From: Nocardioides faecalis
GTDB taxonomy: Bacteria; Actinomycetota; Actinomycetes; Propionibacteriales; Nocardioidaceae
Assembly: GCF_018388425.1 (NCBI RefSeq)
Contig: NZ_CP074406.1
Span: 1,550,001-1,614,000 of the forward strand
Length of the DNA stretch: 64,000 nucleotides
Direction: 5' to 3'
In this document: piece after piece, positions 55,800 through 64,000 of the stretch
Position numbering within the stretch: the first letter of the stretch is position 1
How the letters are laid out: each line of letters opens with the position of its first letter
Notes under the pieces: model-generated
Seen by the model: the letters and a program-made list of their open reading frames with translations, nothing else
The model's database searches: none
Told to the model about the DNA's origin: nothing
Position numbers and translations under genes: made by a program

Positions 55800-56675
55800 A
55801 TGACGACCCTCGTGCTGGCCGTCCTGGCCCTGGCGCTCGCCGGCCCCGTGCCGGCGGTGCTGGTGCGCTGGACCGCGCTGCGGCGTACCCCGGCCGCGGC
55901 CGTGGTGCTGTGGCAGGCGATCGCGGCTGCCGCGGTGCTCGCTGCCCTCGGTGCGGGTCTCTCCCTGGTCACCCAGCACACCTGGGGCGACGGCTGGCGT
56001 GAGGACGCCGGGCCGTTCGGCTACGCCGTCGCCGGTACGGCGCTGCTGCTCACGCTCGTCGTGGCGGGCCGCCTGCTGCTCAGTGGCCACCGGGTCGGCA
56101 CCGAGCTGCGGACCCTGCGCCGCCGGCACCGCCGGCAGCTCGACCTGCTGGCCGAGCGCCGCGACGGCGTGCAGGTGCTCGAGCACGACGTGCCGGTCGC
56201 CTACTGCGTGCCGGGTCTCGCCGGCTCCCGGGTCGTCGTGTCGGCGGGAGCGTTGGGTCGCCTCGACCGGGACGAGTACCGCGCCGTCCTGGCCCACGAG
56301 CGCGCCCACCTCGCCGCCCGGCACGACCTGGTGCTCGAGGCCTTCTCCGTGCTGCACCGCGCCTTCCCGCGCTGGGTCTCCTCCAGCACCGTGCTCGGCG
56401 AGGTCAAGCTGCTCGTCGAGGTGCTCGCCGACCGTGCCGCCGTGCACGGGCGCGACCCGCGCCCGCTCGCCCGGGCGCTCGTCGAGCTGGCGGCCGGCCG
56501 CGCTCCGGCGGCCGCGATGGGGGCCGGGGGAGCGGGGCTGGTCGAGCGCGTCGAGCTGCTCGCCGACTCCGAGCCGCACAGGGTGCAGGGCGTGGGCGTG
56601 CTGTGCGCGGCGGTCGCCGTGCTGGCGCTGCCGACCGCCTTCGTCGTGGCGCCCTGGCTGTCCTCGCTCGGCTGA
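55800..56675 (+). CDS. M56 family metallopeptidase (BlaR1-like)
   Basis: This 291-residue membrane protein has three N-terminal hydrophobic segments, the zinc motif HERAH (His166, Glu167, His170) and a last helix at the C-terminus. It lacks the large extracellular penicillin-binding sensor domain of BlaR1. It is paired with the BlaI-type gene, as in many actinobacteria. It probably cleaves or triggers loss of the repressor in response to an unknown membrane or envelope signal. Confidence 0.9.
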   Translation: MTTLVLAVLALALAGPVPAVLVRWTALRRTPAAAVVLWQAIAAAAVLAALGAGLSLVTQHTWGDGWREDAGPFGYAVAGTALLLTLVVAGRLLLSGHRVGTELRTLRRRHRRQLDLLAERRDGVQVLEHDVPVAYCVPGLAGSRVVVSAGALGRLDRDEYRAVLAHERAHLAARHDLVLEAFSVLHRAFPRWVSSSTVLGEVKLLVEVLADRAAVHGRDPRPLARALVELAAGRAPAAAMGAGGAGLVERVELLADSEPHRVQGVGVLCAAVAVLALPTAFVVAPWLSSLG

Positions 56676-56789
56676 GTCGGCGCCGCCGACCGTCCGGTCG
56701 CACCGGCCTCGGTCCGGCCCGCTCGGGAGTGGGAGACACGCACTCCTGTGGTCCCTGTGGCGGGTGAGACTTCTGGGTAGGTTGTCAGC

Positions 56790-59423
56790 ATGGCGACCCG
56801 TACGTCTTCCCCGCCGGGGTCGCGCAGCAGGACCACCTCTTCCTCCCGCTCCTCAGGCGCGAAGAAGACAACCAGCTCGCGTGCCCGGAGTACGACCACC
56901 AAGAAGAAGCCGCCGGCCAAGAAGTCCTCGGCCGGCCGGCCGGCTCCGCGCGCCGTGCGCAGCGGGCCCGGCCCGGTCCTGCGCACGTTCACCGCGCTCG
57001 CGCGCGGGGCGGTCGCGCTGTGGCTCGCCCTGGCCCACGGCATCGGCGCGGTCGCGCGCGGCATCGGCCACGGCGCCCGGGAGATCGAGCCCGAGCAGCG
57101 CCGCGACGGCTTCGGCCTGCTGTTGTGCGGCGTCGCCCTCGTCGTGGCCGCCGCGGTGTGGTTCGAGGTCCCCGGCGGCGTGATGGACTTCAGCCGGGCC
57201 ACCGTGTCCGGCACGGTCGGCAAGATCGGCTGGTTCGTCCCGCTCCTGCTGCTGCTGGCCGGCTGGCGGGTCATGCGCGACCCGATCGGCAACGGCCCCG
57301 CCGGGCGCCAGGTGATCGGCTGGTCGGCGTTCGCCTTCGGGATCCTCGGGATCGTCCACATCGCCAACGGCAGCCCCGAGCCCGTCTCCGGCGACACCTC
57401 CGCGCTGCGCGAGGGCGGCGGCGCGATCGGCTACGTCGTCTCCGCGCTGCTCGTCGACCTGCTCCGCTCCCCGGCGGTCGTGGTCGGCCTGCTCGCCCTG
57501 CTCTCCTGCTTCGGGGTGCTGGTCATCACCGCCACCCCGCTCTACCGCGTCCCCGACCGCCTCCGCGAGGTCGGCGAGGTCCTGTTCGGCCGCCCGGCCT
57601 CCTACGACGACCCCGACGCCACGCAGTCGCTCAGCCTCGACGAGGCGTTCGAGCGCACCGGCGACCCCGCCTACGACACCCCGCTGCTCGTCGACGAGCC
57701 GAAGCGCAAGCGCCGCCGCAAGAAGGACGCCGAGGCCGTCGAGGAGTCGATGCAGCTGCTCGAGCCGATCGACGCCCCGCTCGCCGACGACGACGCGGAC
57801 TTCGAGGTCGACCTCGACGGCGTGGACCCGCTGGCCGGGCGCGGCCTGGCCGCGGCCGCCGCGCGCACCGCCGACGCCGGGGAGACCGGCGAGATCGAGC
57901 CGCCGCCGCACGCCGACCTGCCCCAGCGCGTGGAGCAGCTGGCGCTGTCCGGCGACATCGTCTACACGCTGCCCGACGCCGCGGTGCTCAAGCCCGGCGA
58001 CCCGCACCGGGCGCGGTCCAAGGCCTCCGACGAGATCGTGACCCGGCTGCAGACCGTGCTCGACGAGTTCAACGTCGACGCCCACGTCACCGGCTACACC
58101 CGCGGCCCGACGGTCACCCGCTACGAGATCGAGCTGGGCACCGGCGTCAAGGTCGAGAAGATCCTCGGCGTCCAGCGCAACATCTCCTACGTGGTCGGCT
58201 CCGAGGACGTGCGCATCCTCAGCCCGATCCCCGGCAAGTCCGCGGTAGGCGTGGAGATCCCGAACTCCGACAAGGAGATCGTGTCGCTGGGTGACGTGCT
58301 GCGCTCGCCGGTGGCCCGCAACGACCACCACCCGCTGATCACCGGGCTCGGCAAGGACGTCGAGGGCGGCTTCGTGGTCGCCAACCTGGCGAAGATGCCG
58401 CACCTGCTCGTCGCCGGTGCCACCGGCTCGGGAAAGTCGAGCTTCATCAACTCGATGATCACCTCGGTGCTGATGCGCTCCACCCCCGACGAGGTGCGGA
58501 TGATCATGGTCGACCCCAAGCGGGTCGAGCTGAACGCCTACGAGGGCGTGCCGCACCTGATCACCCCGATCATCACCAACCCCAAGAAGGCCGCCGAGGC
58601 GCTGGAGTGGGTCTGCCGCGAGATGGACCAGCGCTACGACGACCTCGCCAACTTCGGGTTCCGCCACATCAACGACTTCAACAAGGCCGTGCGCGAGGGC
58701 AGGGTCGAGGTGCCGCCGGGCAGCGAGCGCGTGCTCACGCCGTACCCCTACCTGCTGGTCATCGTCGACGAGCTCGCGGACCTGATGATGGTCGCGCCGC
58801 GTGACGTGGAGAGCTCGATCGTCCGCATCACCCAGCTCGCCCGTGCCGCGGGCATCCACCTGGTGCTGGCCACCCAGCGCCCCTCGGTGGACGTGGTCAC
58901 CGGCCTGATCAAGGCGAACGTGCCCTCGCGGCTGGCGTTCGCCACCTCCAGCCTCGCCGACTCCCGCGTCATCCTCGACACCCCGGGGGCGGAGAAGCTG
59001 GTCGGCCAGGGCGACGGCCTGTTCCTGCCGATGGGCGCCTCCAAGCCGGTCCGTGTGCAGGGCTCCTGGGTCACCGAGAAGGAGATCCAGCAGGTCGTCA
59101 AGCACTGCAAGACCCAGCTCGAGCCGAGCTACCGCGAGGACGTCACCGCGCCTGCGGCGTCGAACAAGGTGCTCGACGACGACATCGGCGACGACATGGA
59201 CCTGGTGATCCAGGCCGTCGAGCTCGTCGTGTCCACCCAGTTCGGCTCCACGTCGATGCTGCAGCGCAAGCTGCGGGTCGGCTTCGCCAAGGCCGGCCGG
59301 CTGATGGACATCCTCGAGAGCAGGGGAGTGGTCGGGCCGAGCGAGGGCTCCAAGGCCCGCGACGTCCTGGTCAAGCCCGACGAGATCGACTCCGTGATCG
59401 CGACCATCCAGGGGGAGGCGTGA
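56790..59423 (+). CDS. ftsK: DNA translocase FtsK
   Basis: This 877-residue protein has a basic Ser/Thr/Lys-rich N-terminus, four membrane helices (about 65-250), a linker, and a RecA-like motor with Walker A GATGSGKS (about 543) and Walker B VIVDELADLMM (about 653). A C-terminal gamma winged helix recognises KOPS-type sequences (LLQRKLRVGFAKAGRLMDILE). It pumps chromosome ends through the division septum. ATG 56790 follows TAGGTT by 6 bp with no ribosome site. Its stop overlaps the next gene. Confidence 0.96.
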   Translation: MATRTSSPPGSRSRTTSSSRSSGAKKTTSSRARSTTTKKKPPAKKSSAGRPAPRAVRSGPGPVLRTFTALARGAVALWLALAHGIGAVARGIGHGAREIEPEQRRDGFGLLLCGVALVVAAAVWFEVPGGVMDFSRATVSGTVGKIGWFVPLLLLLAGWRVMRDPIGNGPAGRQVIGWSAFAFGILGIVHIANGSPEPVSGDTSALREGGGAIGYVVSALLVDLLRSPAVVVGLLALLSCFGVLVITATPLYRVPDRLREVGEVLFGRPASYDDPDATQSLSLDEAFERTGDPAYDTPLLVDEPKRKRRRKKDAEAVEESMQLLEPIDAPLADDDADFEVDLDGVDPLAGRGLAAAAARTADAGETGEIEPPPHADLPQRVEQLALSGDIVYTLPDAAVLKPGDPHRARSKASDEIVTRLQTVLDEFNVDAHVTGYTRGPTVTRYEIELGTGVKVEKILGVQRNISYVVGSEDVRILSPIPGKSAVGVEIPNSDKEIVSLGDVLRSPVARNDHHPLITGLGKDVEGGFVVANLAKMPHLLVAGATGSGKSSFINSMITSVLMRSTPDEVRMIMVDPKRVELNAYEGVPHLITPIITNPKKAAEALEWVCREMDQRYDDLANFGFRHINDFNKAVREGRVEVPPGSERVLTPYPYLLVIVDELADLMMVAPRDVESSIVRITQLARAAGIHLVLATQRPSVDVVTGLIKANVPSRLAFATSSLADSRVILDTPGAEKLVGQGDGLFLPMGASKPVRVQGSWVTEKEIQQVVKHCKTQLEPSYREDVTAPAASNKVLDDDIGDDMDLVIQAVELVVSTQFGSTSMLQRKLRVGFAKAGRLMDILESRGVVGPSEGSKARDVLVKPDEIDSVIATIQGEA

Positions 59424-61477
59424 GCCCGATGACGCACGACAACCACAACACCGGCAACCCGACCGGCGTGCCCACCGACCAAGCCGGCGTTCTCGCCGCA
59501 GCGGGCGAGCACGAGGCCGGCGCGGCCGAGGGAACCACCCAGTCCGCGCAGCGGGACGCGGGCGAGCGGCAGATCGAGGTCCGCCGCAACGTCGGGCTCT
59601 CCGCGCTGACCGGCGGCTTCGCGGCCGTGCTCACGGTGGCCTTCGGGGTCCGTGCGTTCGGCGACGGAAGCGCGCTGGACTGGCTGCTGTTCGGCGTCCT
59701 GGCCCTGGTCACGTTCGTGCACCTCCTGGCGCTCGTCGACGGCCGTGCGCCGCTGCTCGTCGCGGACGACCACGGCGTGCGGCTGCGTCACGGCGCGCTG
59801 TGGCGCGGCATCGCCTGGGACGACATCGACTGCCTGGAGCACCTGCCGCGGCGGGGGCTGCGCGACGGCCACGTCCTCGTCGACGGGTACGACGACCAGC
59901 AGCTCGTGGTGCCGCTGACGCTGGCCACCACCGTGCGTGGTGTGGAGGCCGACTCGCTCAGCGACGTCCTGGCCGAGCTGGCCGACGGCCGCTCCGACGT
60001 CGTCGAGGTCGTCCCCGGTCTCGCGCAGCCCGAGGACCCCAGCGCCGACCCCGCCCCCGCCTCCGAGGCCGGTGCGGCTCCCGCTGCCGCGCCCGCTGCC
60101 GAGGACACCCACGACACCCACGACACCCACGACGCCCAGGACGAGACCGGCTGGGACGGCCGGGGCGAGGCCCGCGGAGACGACGTGGCGCCGCTGAGTG
60201 AGCTGCACCCCGACGACCTGCCCTCCGACGTCTCGCCCTCCGACGCGCTGCCCTCCGACGAGCAGGCGCCCACGGCCGAGGCGCCCCGGCGCGGCATCGC
60301 GGCGCGCCTGATGGCCGGCCTCGGCGGCGTCGCGGCTGCCCGCAGGGCCACCGAGCAGCAGGCCGACGACCACGCCGACCAGCGCACCGACCAGCGCACC
60401 GACCAGCGCGCCGAGCGCGACGAGGAGCGGTCGGACTTCGAGGACACCGACGAGATTCGGCTCGCGGCCCCGGCGTGGCTGGAGCAGAGCGACCGGGACG
60501 CCGCCCGTGCCGCCCAGCACGCCGACGCCCACGTCGCGGACGTGGAGACCACCGACGAGATCGTGCTGGAGGAGCCGCCGGCACCTGGCCGCGCCACGGT
60601 GCTGCCGGCCCGCGTCGAGCTGGACCACGAGACGCCGGCCCGCCCGGTGCCCACCGCGGGCCCGATGGCCCCGATCCCGGCCGGCGCCCCCGTCGGTGCG
60701 TCCGCCGCGGACGCCCCGCTCGGCGACGAGACCGTGGTGCTGACCGGCCTCGCCGTGCAGCCCGCCGCGGACCCGGTGATCGGTCCCGACCTGGTCGCCG
60801 CCCGGCAGCGGCTGCGGCTGAGCATCGACCAGCTCTCCGAGCGGACCCGGATCCGCCCGCACGTCATCGAGGCGATGGAGGTCGACGACTTCGGCCCCTG
60901 CGGTGGCGACTTCTACGCCCGCGGCCACCTGCGCACGCTGGCGCGGGTGCTCGGCGTGGACGCCGGACCGATGGTCGCGGCGTACGACGAGCGCTACGCC
61001 CACGCCCCCGTCGACCCGCGCCGCGTCTTCGAGTCCGAGCTTGCCACCGGTGCGGGCGGTGCGATCCGCAGCACCCGGGGCGGGCGCAACTGGTCGGTGC
61101 TCATCGCCGCGGTGATGGGTGCGGTGCTGGTGTGGTCCGTGGCGCAGCTGGTGATGGGCGACCCGGCGCCGACCGCGAAGGCCCCGGTGCTCAACCAGAG
61201 CGGCGGCGTGACGAAGGCCGCCGCGGCCAAGGGCGACCCGGTGCGGGTGAGGCTGACCGCGAAGGGCGGGGGAGCGCAGCTGGTGGTGCGCGACGGCTCC
61301 GGCCAGATCGCCTTCGACGGCAACCTGGCGTTCGGCCAGACCACCGAGCTGCGCATCGTGCCGCCGGTGCGGATCTGGAGCTCCGACGGCTCGGTGACCT
61401 ACGCCCTGGGCAAGGACGAGGCGAAGCCGCTGGGCGAGATCGGCGCCGAGGTCTCCAAGACGCTGGTCGCTCGCTGA
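59420..61477 (+). CDS. RodZ-like membrane protein with extended disordered region
   Basis: This 685-residue protein has two N-terminal helices and a small PH-like domain (to about 190). A long acidic low-complexity region follows, with DTHDTH, LPSD and DQRT repeats (about 210-450). Then come a RodZ-type HTH_25 domain (about 455-525, ARQRLRLSIDQLSERTRI), one helix (about 555-577) and a C-terminal DUF4115-like beta domain. RodZ links MreB to the cell wall in rods, and many actinobacteria lack MreB. Typical RodZ is about 300 residues and has no N-terminal membrane part, so this is an unusual architecture. GTG 59420 overlaps the ftsK stop. Confidence 0.8.
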   Translation: MSPMTHDNHNTGNPTGVPTDQAGVLAAAGEHEAGAAEGTTQSAQRDAGERQIEVRRNVGLSALTGGFAAVLTVAFGVRAFGDGSALDWLLFGVLALVTFVHLLALVDGRAPLLVADDHGVRLRHGALWRGIAWDDIDCLEHLPRRGLRDGHVLVDGYDDQQLVVPLTLATTVRGVEADSLSDVLAELADGRSDVVEVVPGLAQPEDPSADPAPASEAGAAPAAAPAAEDTHDTHDTHDAQDETGWDGRGEARGDDVAPLSELHPDDLPSDVSPSDALPSDEQAPTAEAPRRGIAARLMAGLGGVAAARRATEQQADDHADQRTDQRTDQRAERDEERSDFEDTDEIRLAAPAWLEQSDRDAARAAQHADAHVADVETTDEIVLEEPPAPGRATVLPARVELDHETPARPVPTAGPMAPIPAGAPVGASAADAPLGDETVVLTGLAVQPAADPVIGPDLVAARQRLRLSIDQLSERTRIRPHVIEAMEVDDFGPCGGDFYARGHLRTLARVLGVDAGPMVAAYDERYAHAPVDPRRVFESELATGAGGAIRSTRGGRNWSVLIAAVMGAVLVWSVAQLVMGDPAPTAKAPVLNQSGGVTKAAAAKGDPVRVRLTAKGGGAQLVVRDGSGQIAFDGNLAFGQTTELRIVPPVRIWSSDGSVTYALGKDEAKPLGEIGAEVSKTLVAR

Positions 61478-61570
61478 ACCTGGTCCACCTCGATCCAGCA
61501 GAGGCACGGGGCCCGTCCGGGCGGTGACGAATCCTGTCACCGGCCGGACCCCCGGTATCCTCGCAGGGAC

Positions 61571-62992
61571 ATGACGACCACGCCCGCCCCCGTCTCGGTA
61601 GCCCTGCTGACCCTCGGCTGCGCCCGCAACGACGTCGACTCCGAGGAGCTCGCCGGCCGGCTCGCGGCCGACGGCTTCACCCTCGTCGAGGACCCCGAGG
61701 ACGCCGACACCGTGGTGGTCAACACCTGCGGCTTCGTCGACGCGGCCAAGAAGGACTCCATCGACACCCTGCTCGCCGCCTCCGACCTCAAGCAGTCGGG
61801 GCGCACGCAGGCCGTGGTCGCGGTCGGCTGCCTCGCCGAGCGCTACGGCGCCGAGCTGGCCGACTCGTTGCCCGAGGCCGACGCGGTGCTCGGCTTCGAC
61901 GACTACGACGACATCTCCGGCCGGCTGCGTGCCATCCTCGCCGGCGAGCGCCCGCACCCGCACACGCCGCGCGACCGCCGCCTGCTGCTGCCGATCACCC
62001 CGGCCGAGCGGCAGTCCGCCGACGTCGCGGTGCCCGGCTCGCAGACCACCGGCTTCCGCGCCCGCCTGGACTCCGGACCGATGGCGCCGCTGAAGCTGGC
62101 CAGCGGCTGCGACCGCCGCTGCACCTTCTGCGCGATCCCGATGTTCCGCGGCTCCTTCATCAGCCGCCGCCCCTCCGACGTGCTCACCGAGGCCGCCTGG
62201 CTGGCCGAGCAGGGCGTCAAGGAGCTGTTCCTGGTCTCGGAGAACTCCACGTCGTACGGCAAGGACCTGGGCGACCTCGCCCTGCTCGAGACCCTGCTGC
62301 CCGAGCTGGTCGCCATCGACGGCGTCGAGCGGGTGCGGGTCTCCTACCTGCAGCCCGCCGAGACCCGGCCGGGCCTGGTCCGCGCCATCGCGACCACGCC
62401 CGGTGTGGCGCCGTACTTCGACCTGTCGTTCCAGCACGCCAGCGCGAGCGTGCTGCGCCGGATGCGCCGCTTCGGCGACCCTGAGAGCTTCCTCGGCCTG
62501 CTGGACCAGGTCCGCGCGCTCTCCCCGGAGGCGGGCGTGCGCTCCAACGTGATCGTCGGCTTCCCCGGTGAGACCGAGGCGGACTTCCAGACGCTGTGCG
62601 ACTTCCTGGTCGCCGCCCGGATGGACGTCACCGGTGTCTTCGGCTATTCCGACGAGGACGGCACCGAGGCCGCCTCCTTCGACGACAAGCACGACGAGGA
62701 CGAGATCCGCGCCCGGGTGCAGCACCTGACCGACCTGGTCGGCGAGCTGACCAGCGACCGCGCCGAGGAGCGGATCGGCACCGTGGTGGAGGTGCTGGTC
62801 GAGGAGATCGACCCCGACGGCACCGGGGACGGCACCGTCGAGGGCCGCGCCGGCCAGCAGGGCCCCGAGGTCGACGGCACCACCCGGGTGCTCGGCGTCC
62901 CGCACGCCCAGGTGGGTGACATCATCGCCGCCACCGTCGTGGCCAGCGACGGCGTGGACCTGATCGCCGAGCCGGTAGGAGCGCGAGCATGA
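61571..62992 (+). CDS. rimO: Ribosomal protein S12 methylthiotransferase
   Basis: This 473-residue radical-SAM enzyme methylthiolates an Asp of ribosomal protein S12. The N-terminal UPF0004 domain has cysteines in [19 protein letters not shown] and VGCLAERY. The radical-SAM cluster motif is CDRRCTFC, and a C-terminal TRAM domain follows. ATG 61571 has AGGGA close upstream. The stop overlaps the pgsA start by 4 bp. Confidence 0.95.
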   Translation: MTTTPAPVSVALLTLGCARNDVDSEELAGRLAADGFTLVEDPEDADTVVVNTCGFVDAAKKDSIDTLLAASDLKQSGRTQAVVAVGCLAERYGAELADSLPEADAVLGFDDYDDISGRLRAILAGERPHPHTPRDRRLLLPITPAERQSADVAVPGSQTTGFRARLDSGPMAPLKLASGCDRRCTFCAIPMFRGSFISRRPSDVLTEAAWLAEQGVKELFLVSENSTSYGKDLGDLALLETLLPELVAIDGVERVRVSYLQPAETRPGLVRAIATTPGVAPYFDLSFQHASASVLRRMRRFGDPESFLGLLDQVRALSPEAGVRSNVIVGFPGETEADFQTLCDFLVAARMDVTGVFGYSDEDGTEAASFDDKHDEDEIRARVQHLTDLVGELTSDRAEERIGTVVEVLVEEIDPDGTGDGTVEGRAGQQGPEVDGTTRVLGVPHAQVGDIIAATVVASDGVDLIAEPVGARA

Positions 62993-63699
62993 GCGAGACC
63001 AGGCGTGAGCCGCAGGTGCCCGGACAGCCGGTGCCCGGACAGCCGGTGCCCGGACAGCCGGCGACGGCCAAGCCCAGCAACTGGAACGTGCCCAACGCGC
63101 TCACCACGCTGCGCATCGTCATGGTGCCGTTCTTCGGCTGGGCGCTGCTGCACGACGGCGGCGACTCGGTGCTGTGGCGCCTCATCGCCTGGGCGATCTT
63201 CGTCGTGGCGATGGTGACCGACAAGATCGACGGCGACCTGGCACGCAAGTACGGCCTGGTCACCGACTTCGGCAAGATCGCCGACCCGATCGCCGACAAG
63301 GCGATCACGGGGATGGCCTTCATCGGCATCTCGATCATCACCGACACCTGGTGGATGTGGACGATCACCGTGATCGTGCTGCTGCGGGAGTGGTCGGTGA
63401 CCCTGCTCCGTCTGTCGGTGCTGAAGTCCGTGGTGATCGCGGCCGCCGCCAGCGGCAAGTGGAAGACGGCCACCCAGGCGCTCGCGCTGGGCCTGCTCAC
63501 CCTGCCGCTGCTCGAGGTCGGCGACAAGGTCGGCTGGCTCGAGGTCCCCGGCGAGATCACCTACGGGCTGGCGATCGTGGTGCTCCTCGCCGCTTTCGTG
63601 CTGACCCTGTGGTCGGGCTACGAGTTCTTCCGCGACGTGTGGCGCCAACGGGACTCGCTGCGTCGTGGCCGTGCGACGGAGCCGGGCACCGCACGCTGA
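62989..63699 (+). CDS. pgsA: CDP-diacylglycerol-glycerol-3-phosphate 3-phosphatidyltransferase
   Basis: This 236-residue membrane enzyme makes phosphatidylglycerol phosphate. The CDP-alcohol phosphotransferase motif D-G-x2-A-R-x8-G-x3-D-x3-D is complete in [20 protein letters not shown] and the residues that follow. The N-terminus carries three PGQPV repeats (63016-63060) before the first helix. It is coupled to rimO, the usual actinobacterial order. Confidence 0.94.
   Translation: MSETRREPQVPGQPVPGQPVPGQPATAKPSNWNVPNALTTLRIVMVPFFGWALLHDGGDSVLWRLIAWAIFVVAMVTDKIDGDLARKYGLVTDFGKIADPIADKAITGMAFIGISIITDTWWMWTITVIVLLREWSVTLLRLSVLKSVVIAAAASGKWKTATQALALGLLTLPLLEVGDKVGWLEVPGEITYGLAIVVLLAAFVLTLWSGYEFFRDVWRQRDSLRRGRATEPGTAR
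63016..63060 (+). repeat. 15-bp tandem repeat inside pgsA
   Basis: GTGCCCGGACAGCCG occurs three times without change, encoding VPGQP units in the cytosolic N-terminal tail. Confidence 0.9.
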
Positions 63700-63771
63700 G
63701 CCCTGGCGTTCGACTCCGGGTGCTGGTCACCCTGCTGTCACGTCGATGTTCCGAGAGTTTCACTCAGGTTC

Positions 63772-63802
63772 TTGTCAGGAACGTGGGTTTCGGGCTTAGG
63801 GT
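63772..63802 (+). promoter_or_regulatory. Candidate promoter of the secreted-protein gene
   Basis: TTGTCA (63772-63777) and TAGGGT (63797-63802) are separated by 19 bp, upstream of the gene starting at 63885. Confidence 0.4.
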
Positions 63803-63884
63803 CAGCCTTCTTCCCCCGTGACGCGGGCCTTCCTCGGGCTCCAGCGCTGCGACCCCGTGCGTTGTCGACCCCGGAAGAAGACCG

Positions 63885-64000
63885 ATGCGTTCCGTGAAGA
63901 AGCTCCTGTTCGGATCCCTCAGCGTGGTGCTCGCCGCCGGTGGCCTGAGCGCCCTGCAGCTCGCGCCGGCCAGTGCGAACCCCGCCGGCACCGGCCTGGT
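63885..64000 (+). CDS. Secreted protein, 5' end only
   Basis: An ATG with GGAAGAAG upstream opens a frame that runs to the window edge. The first 38 residues are a clear signal peptide (basic RSVKK, a hydrophobic core LLFGSLSVVLAAGGL, likely cleavage after PASA). Nothing of the mature protein beyond about eight residues is visible, so no function can be given. Confidence 0.7.
   Translation, partial: MRSVKKLLFGSLSVVLAAGGLSALQLAPASANPAGTGL

Noticed and set aside
55406-56675. Beta-lactam resistance operon (blaI-blaR1)
   Set aside because: No beta-lactamase or penicillin-binding sensor domain is present; the divergent target is cydA.
59129-62905. Minus-strand open frame of more than 1,200 codons opposite the RodZ-like and rimO genes
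   Set aside because: It is an antisense shadow caused by high GC. The plus-strand frames carry recognisable FtsK, RodZ-like and RimO domains; the antisense peptide has no known motif and is Gly/Val/Asp/Arg biased.

Overview
The window is about 70% GC, uses GTG and TTG starts freely, and many genes begin directly downstream of a TAGNNT hexamer with no Shine-Dalgarno. Gene content and order (glnA, type III glutamine synthetase, DUF4191, lipA, lipB, sucB, pepA, gcvT, thyA, dfrA, dapA, rnj, cydABDC, ftsK, rimO, pgsA) point to an actinobacterium of the Propionibacteriales, most likely Nocardioides or a close relative. No rRNA, tRNA or CRISPR array was recognised.

Layout. (1) 1-3.1 kb is accessory and partly decayed: a rearranged surface-protein tail, an alpha/beta hydrolase with a divergent TetR regulator, and a fused remnant of a LuxR/AAA regulator and a DUF2071 gene. 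(2) 3.1-6.1 kb is one large secreted protein: lectin-like domain, three DUF11-type repeats and a C-terminal sortase domain. (3) 6.1-23 kb is a catabolic and uptake island: a SnoaL-fold protein that keeps the active-site residues I recall for the bile-acid 7alpha-dehydratase BaiE, a second SnoaL protein, a luciferase-like oxidoreductase, an IclR regulator, a KshA-like Rieske oxygenase with a small Cys protein and an SDR, a TetR regulator with a frameshifted SDR, and a long operon of acyl-CoA ligase, OYE-type flavoenzyme, complete Opp/Dpp transporter and amidase. A convergent binding-protein gene closes it. (4) 23-25.3 kb holds decayed fragments, a GNAT protein and a zinc alcohol dehydrogenase. 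(5) 25.5-64 kb is core genome: nitrogen assimilation, lipoate synthesis and a lipoyl-enzyme E2, one-carbon and folate genes, lysine synthesis, RNase J, cytochrome bd and its assembly transporter, a BlaI/M56 pair, FtsK, a RodZ-like protein, RimO and PgsA.

The best candidate for an undescribed system is the 6.1-23 kb island. Five of its promoters (starts at 6198, 8012, 11295, 12933 and 22893) share a near-palindromic 15-bp box, in transcription direction T-N-CCG-R-T-S-A-S-Y-GG-S-A. A -10-like hexamer lies 30-31 bp downstream of the box. At 6198, 11295 and 12933 the box ends 42-43 bp before a start codon without a Shine-Dalgarno, which suggests leaderless transcripts. The box ties the two SnoaL proteins, the KshA-like oxygenase, the ligase/OYE/transporter/amidase operon and the solute-binding protein into one regulon. 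The enzyme set suggests import and breakdown of a steroid-, bile-acid- or terpenoid-like acid, perhaps as an amide conjugate. The substrate is inference.

Other notable structures are two facing arrays of a 22-bp repeat between rnj and cydDC, with the cydDC stop codon inside one array; BlaI-type operators between cydA and blaI, linking a cleavable repressor family to cytochrome bd; and GlnR-type boxes before both glutamine synthetase genes.
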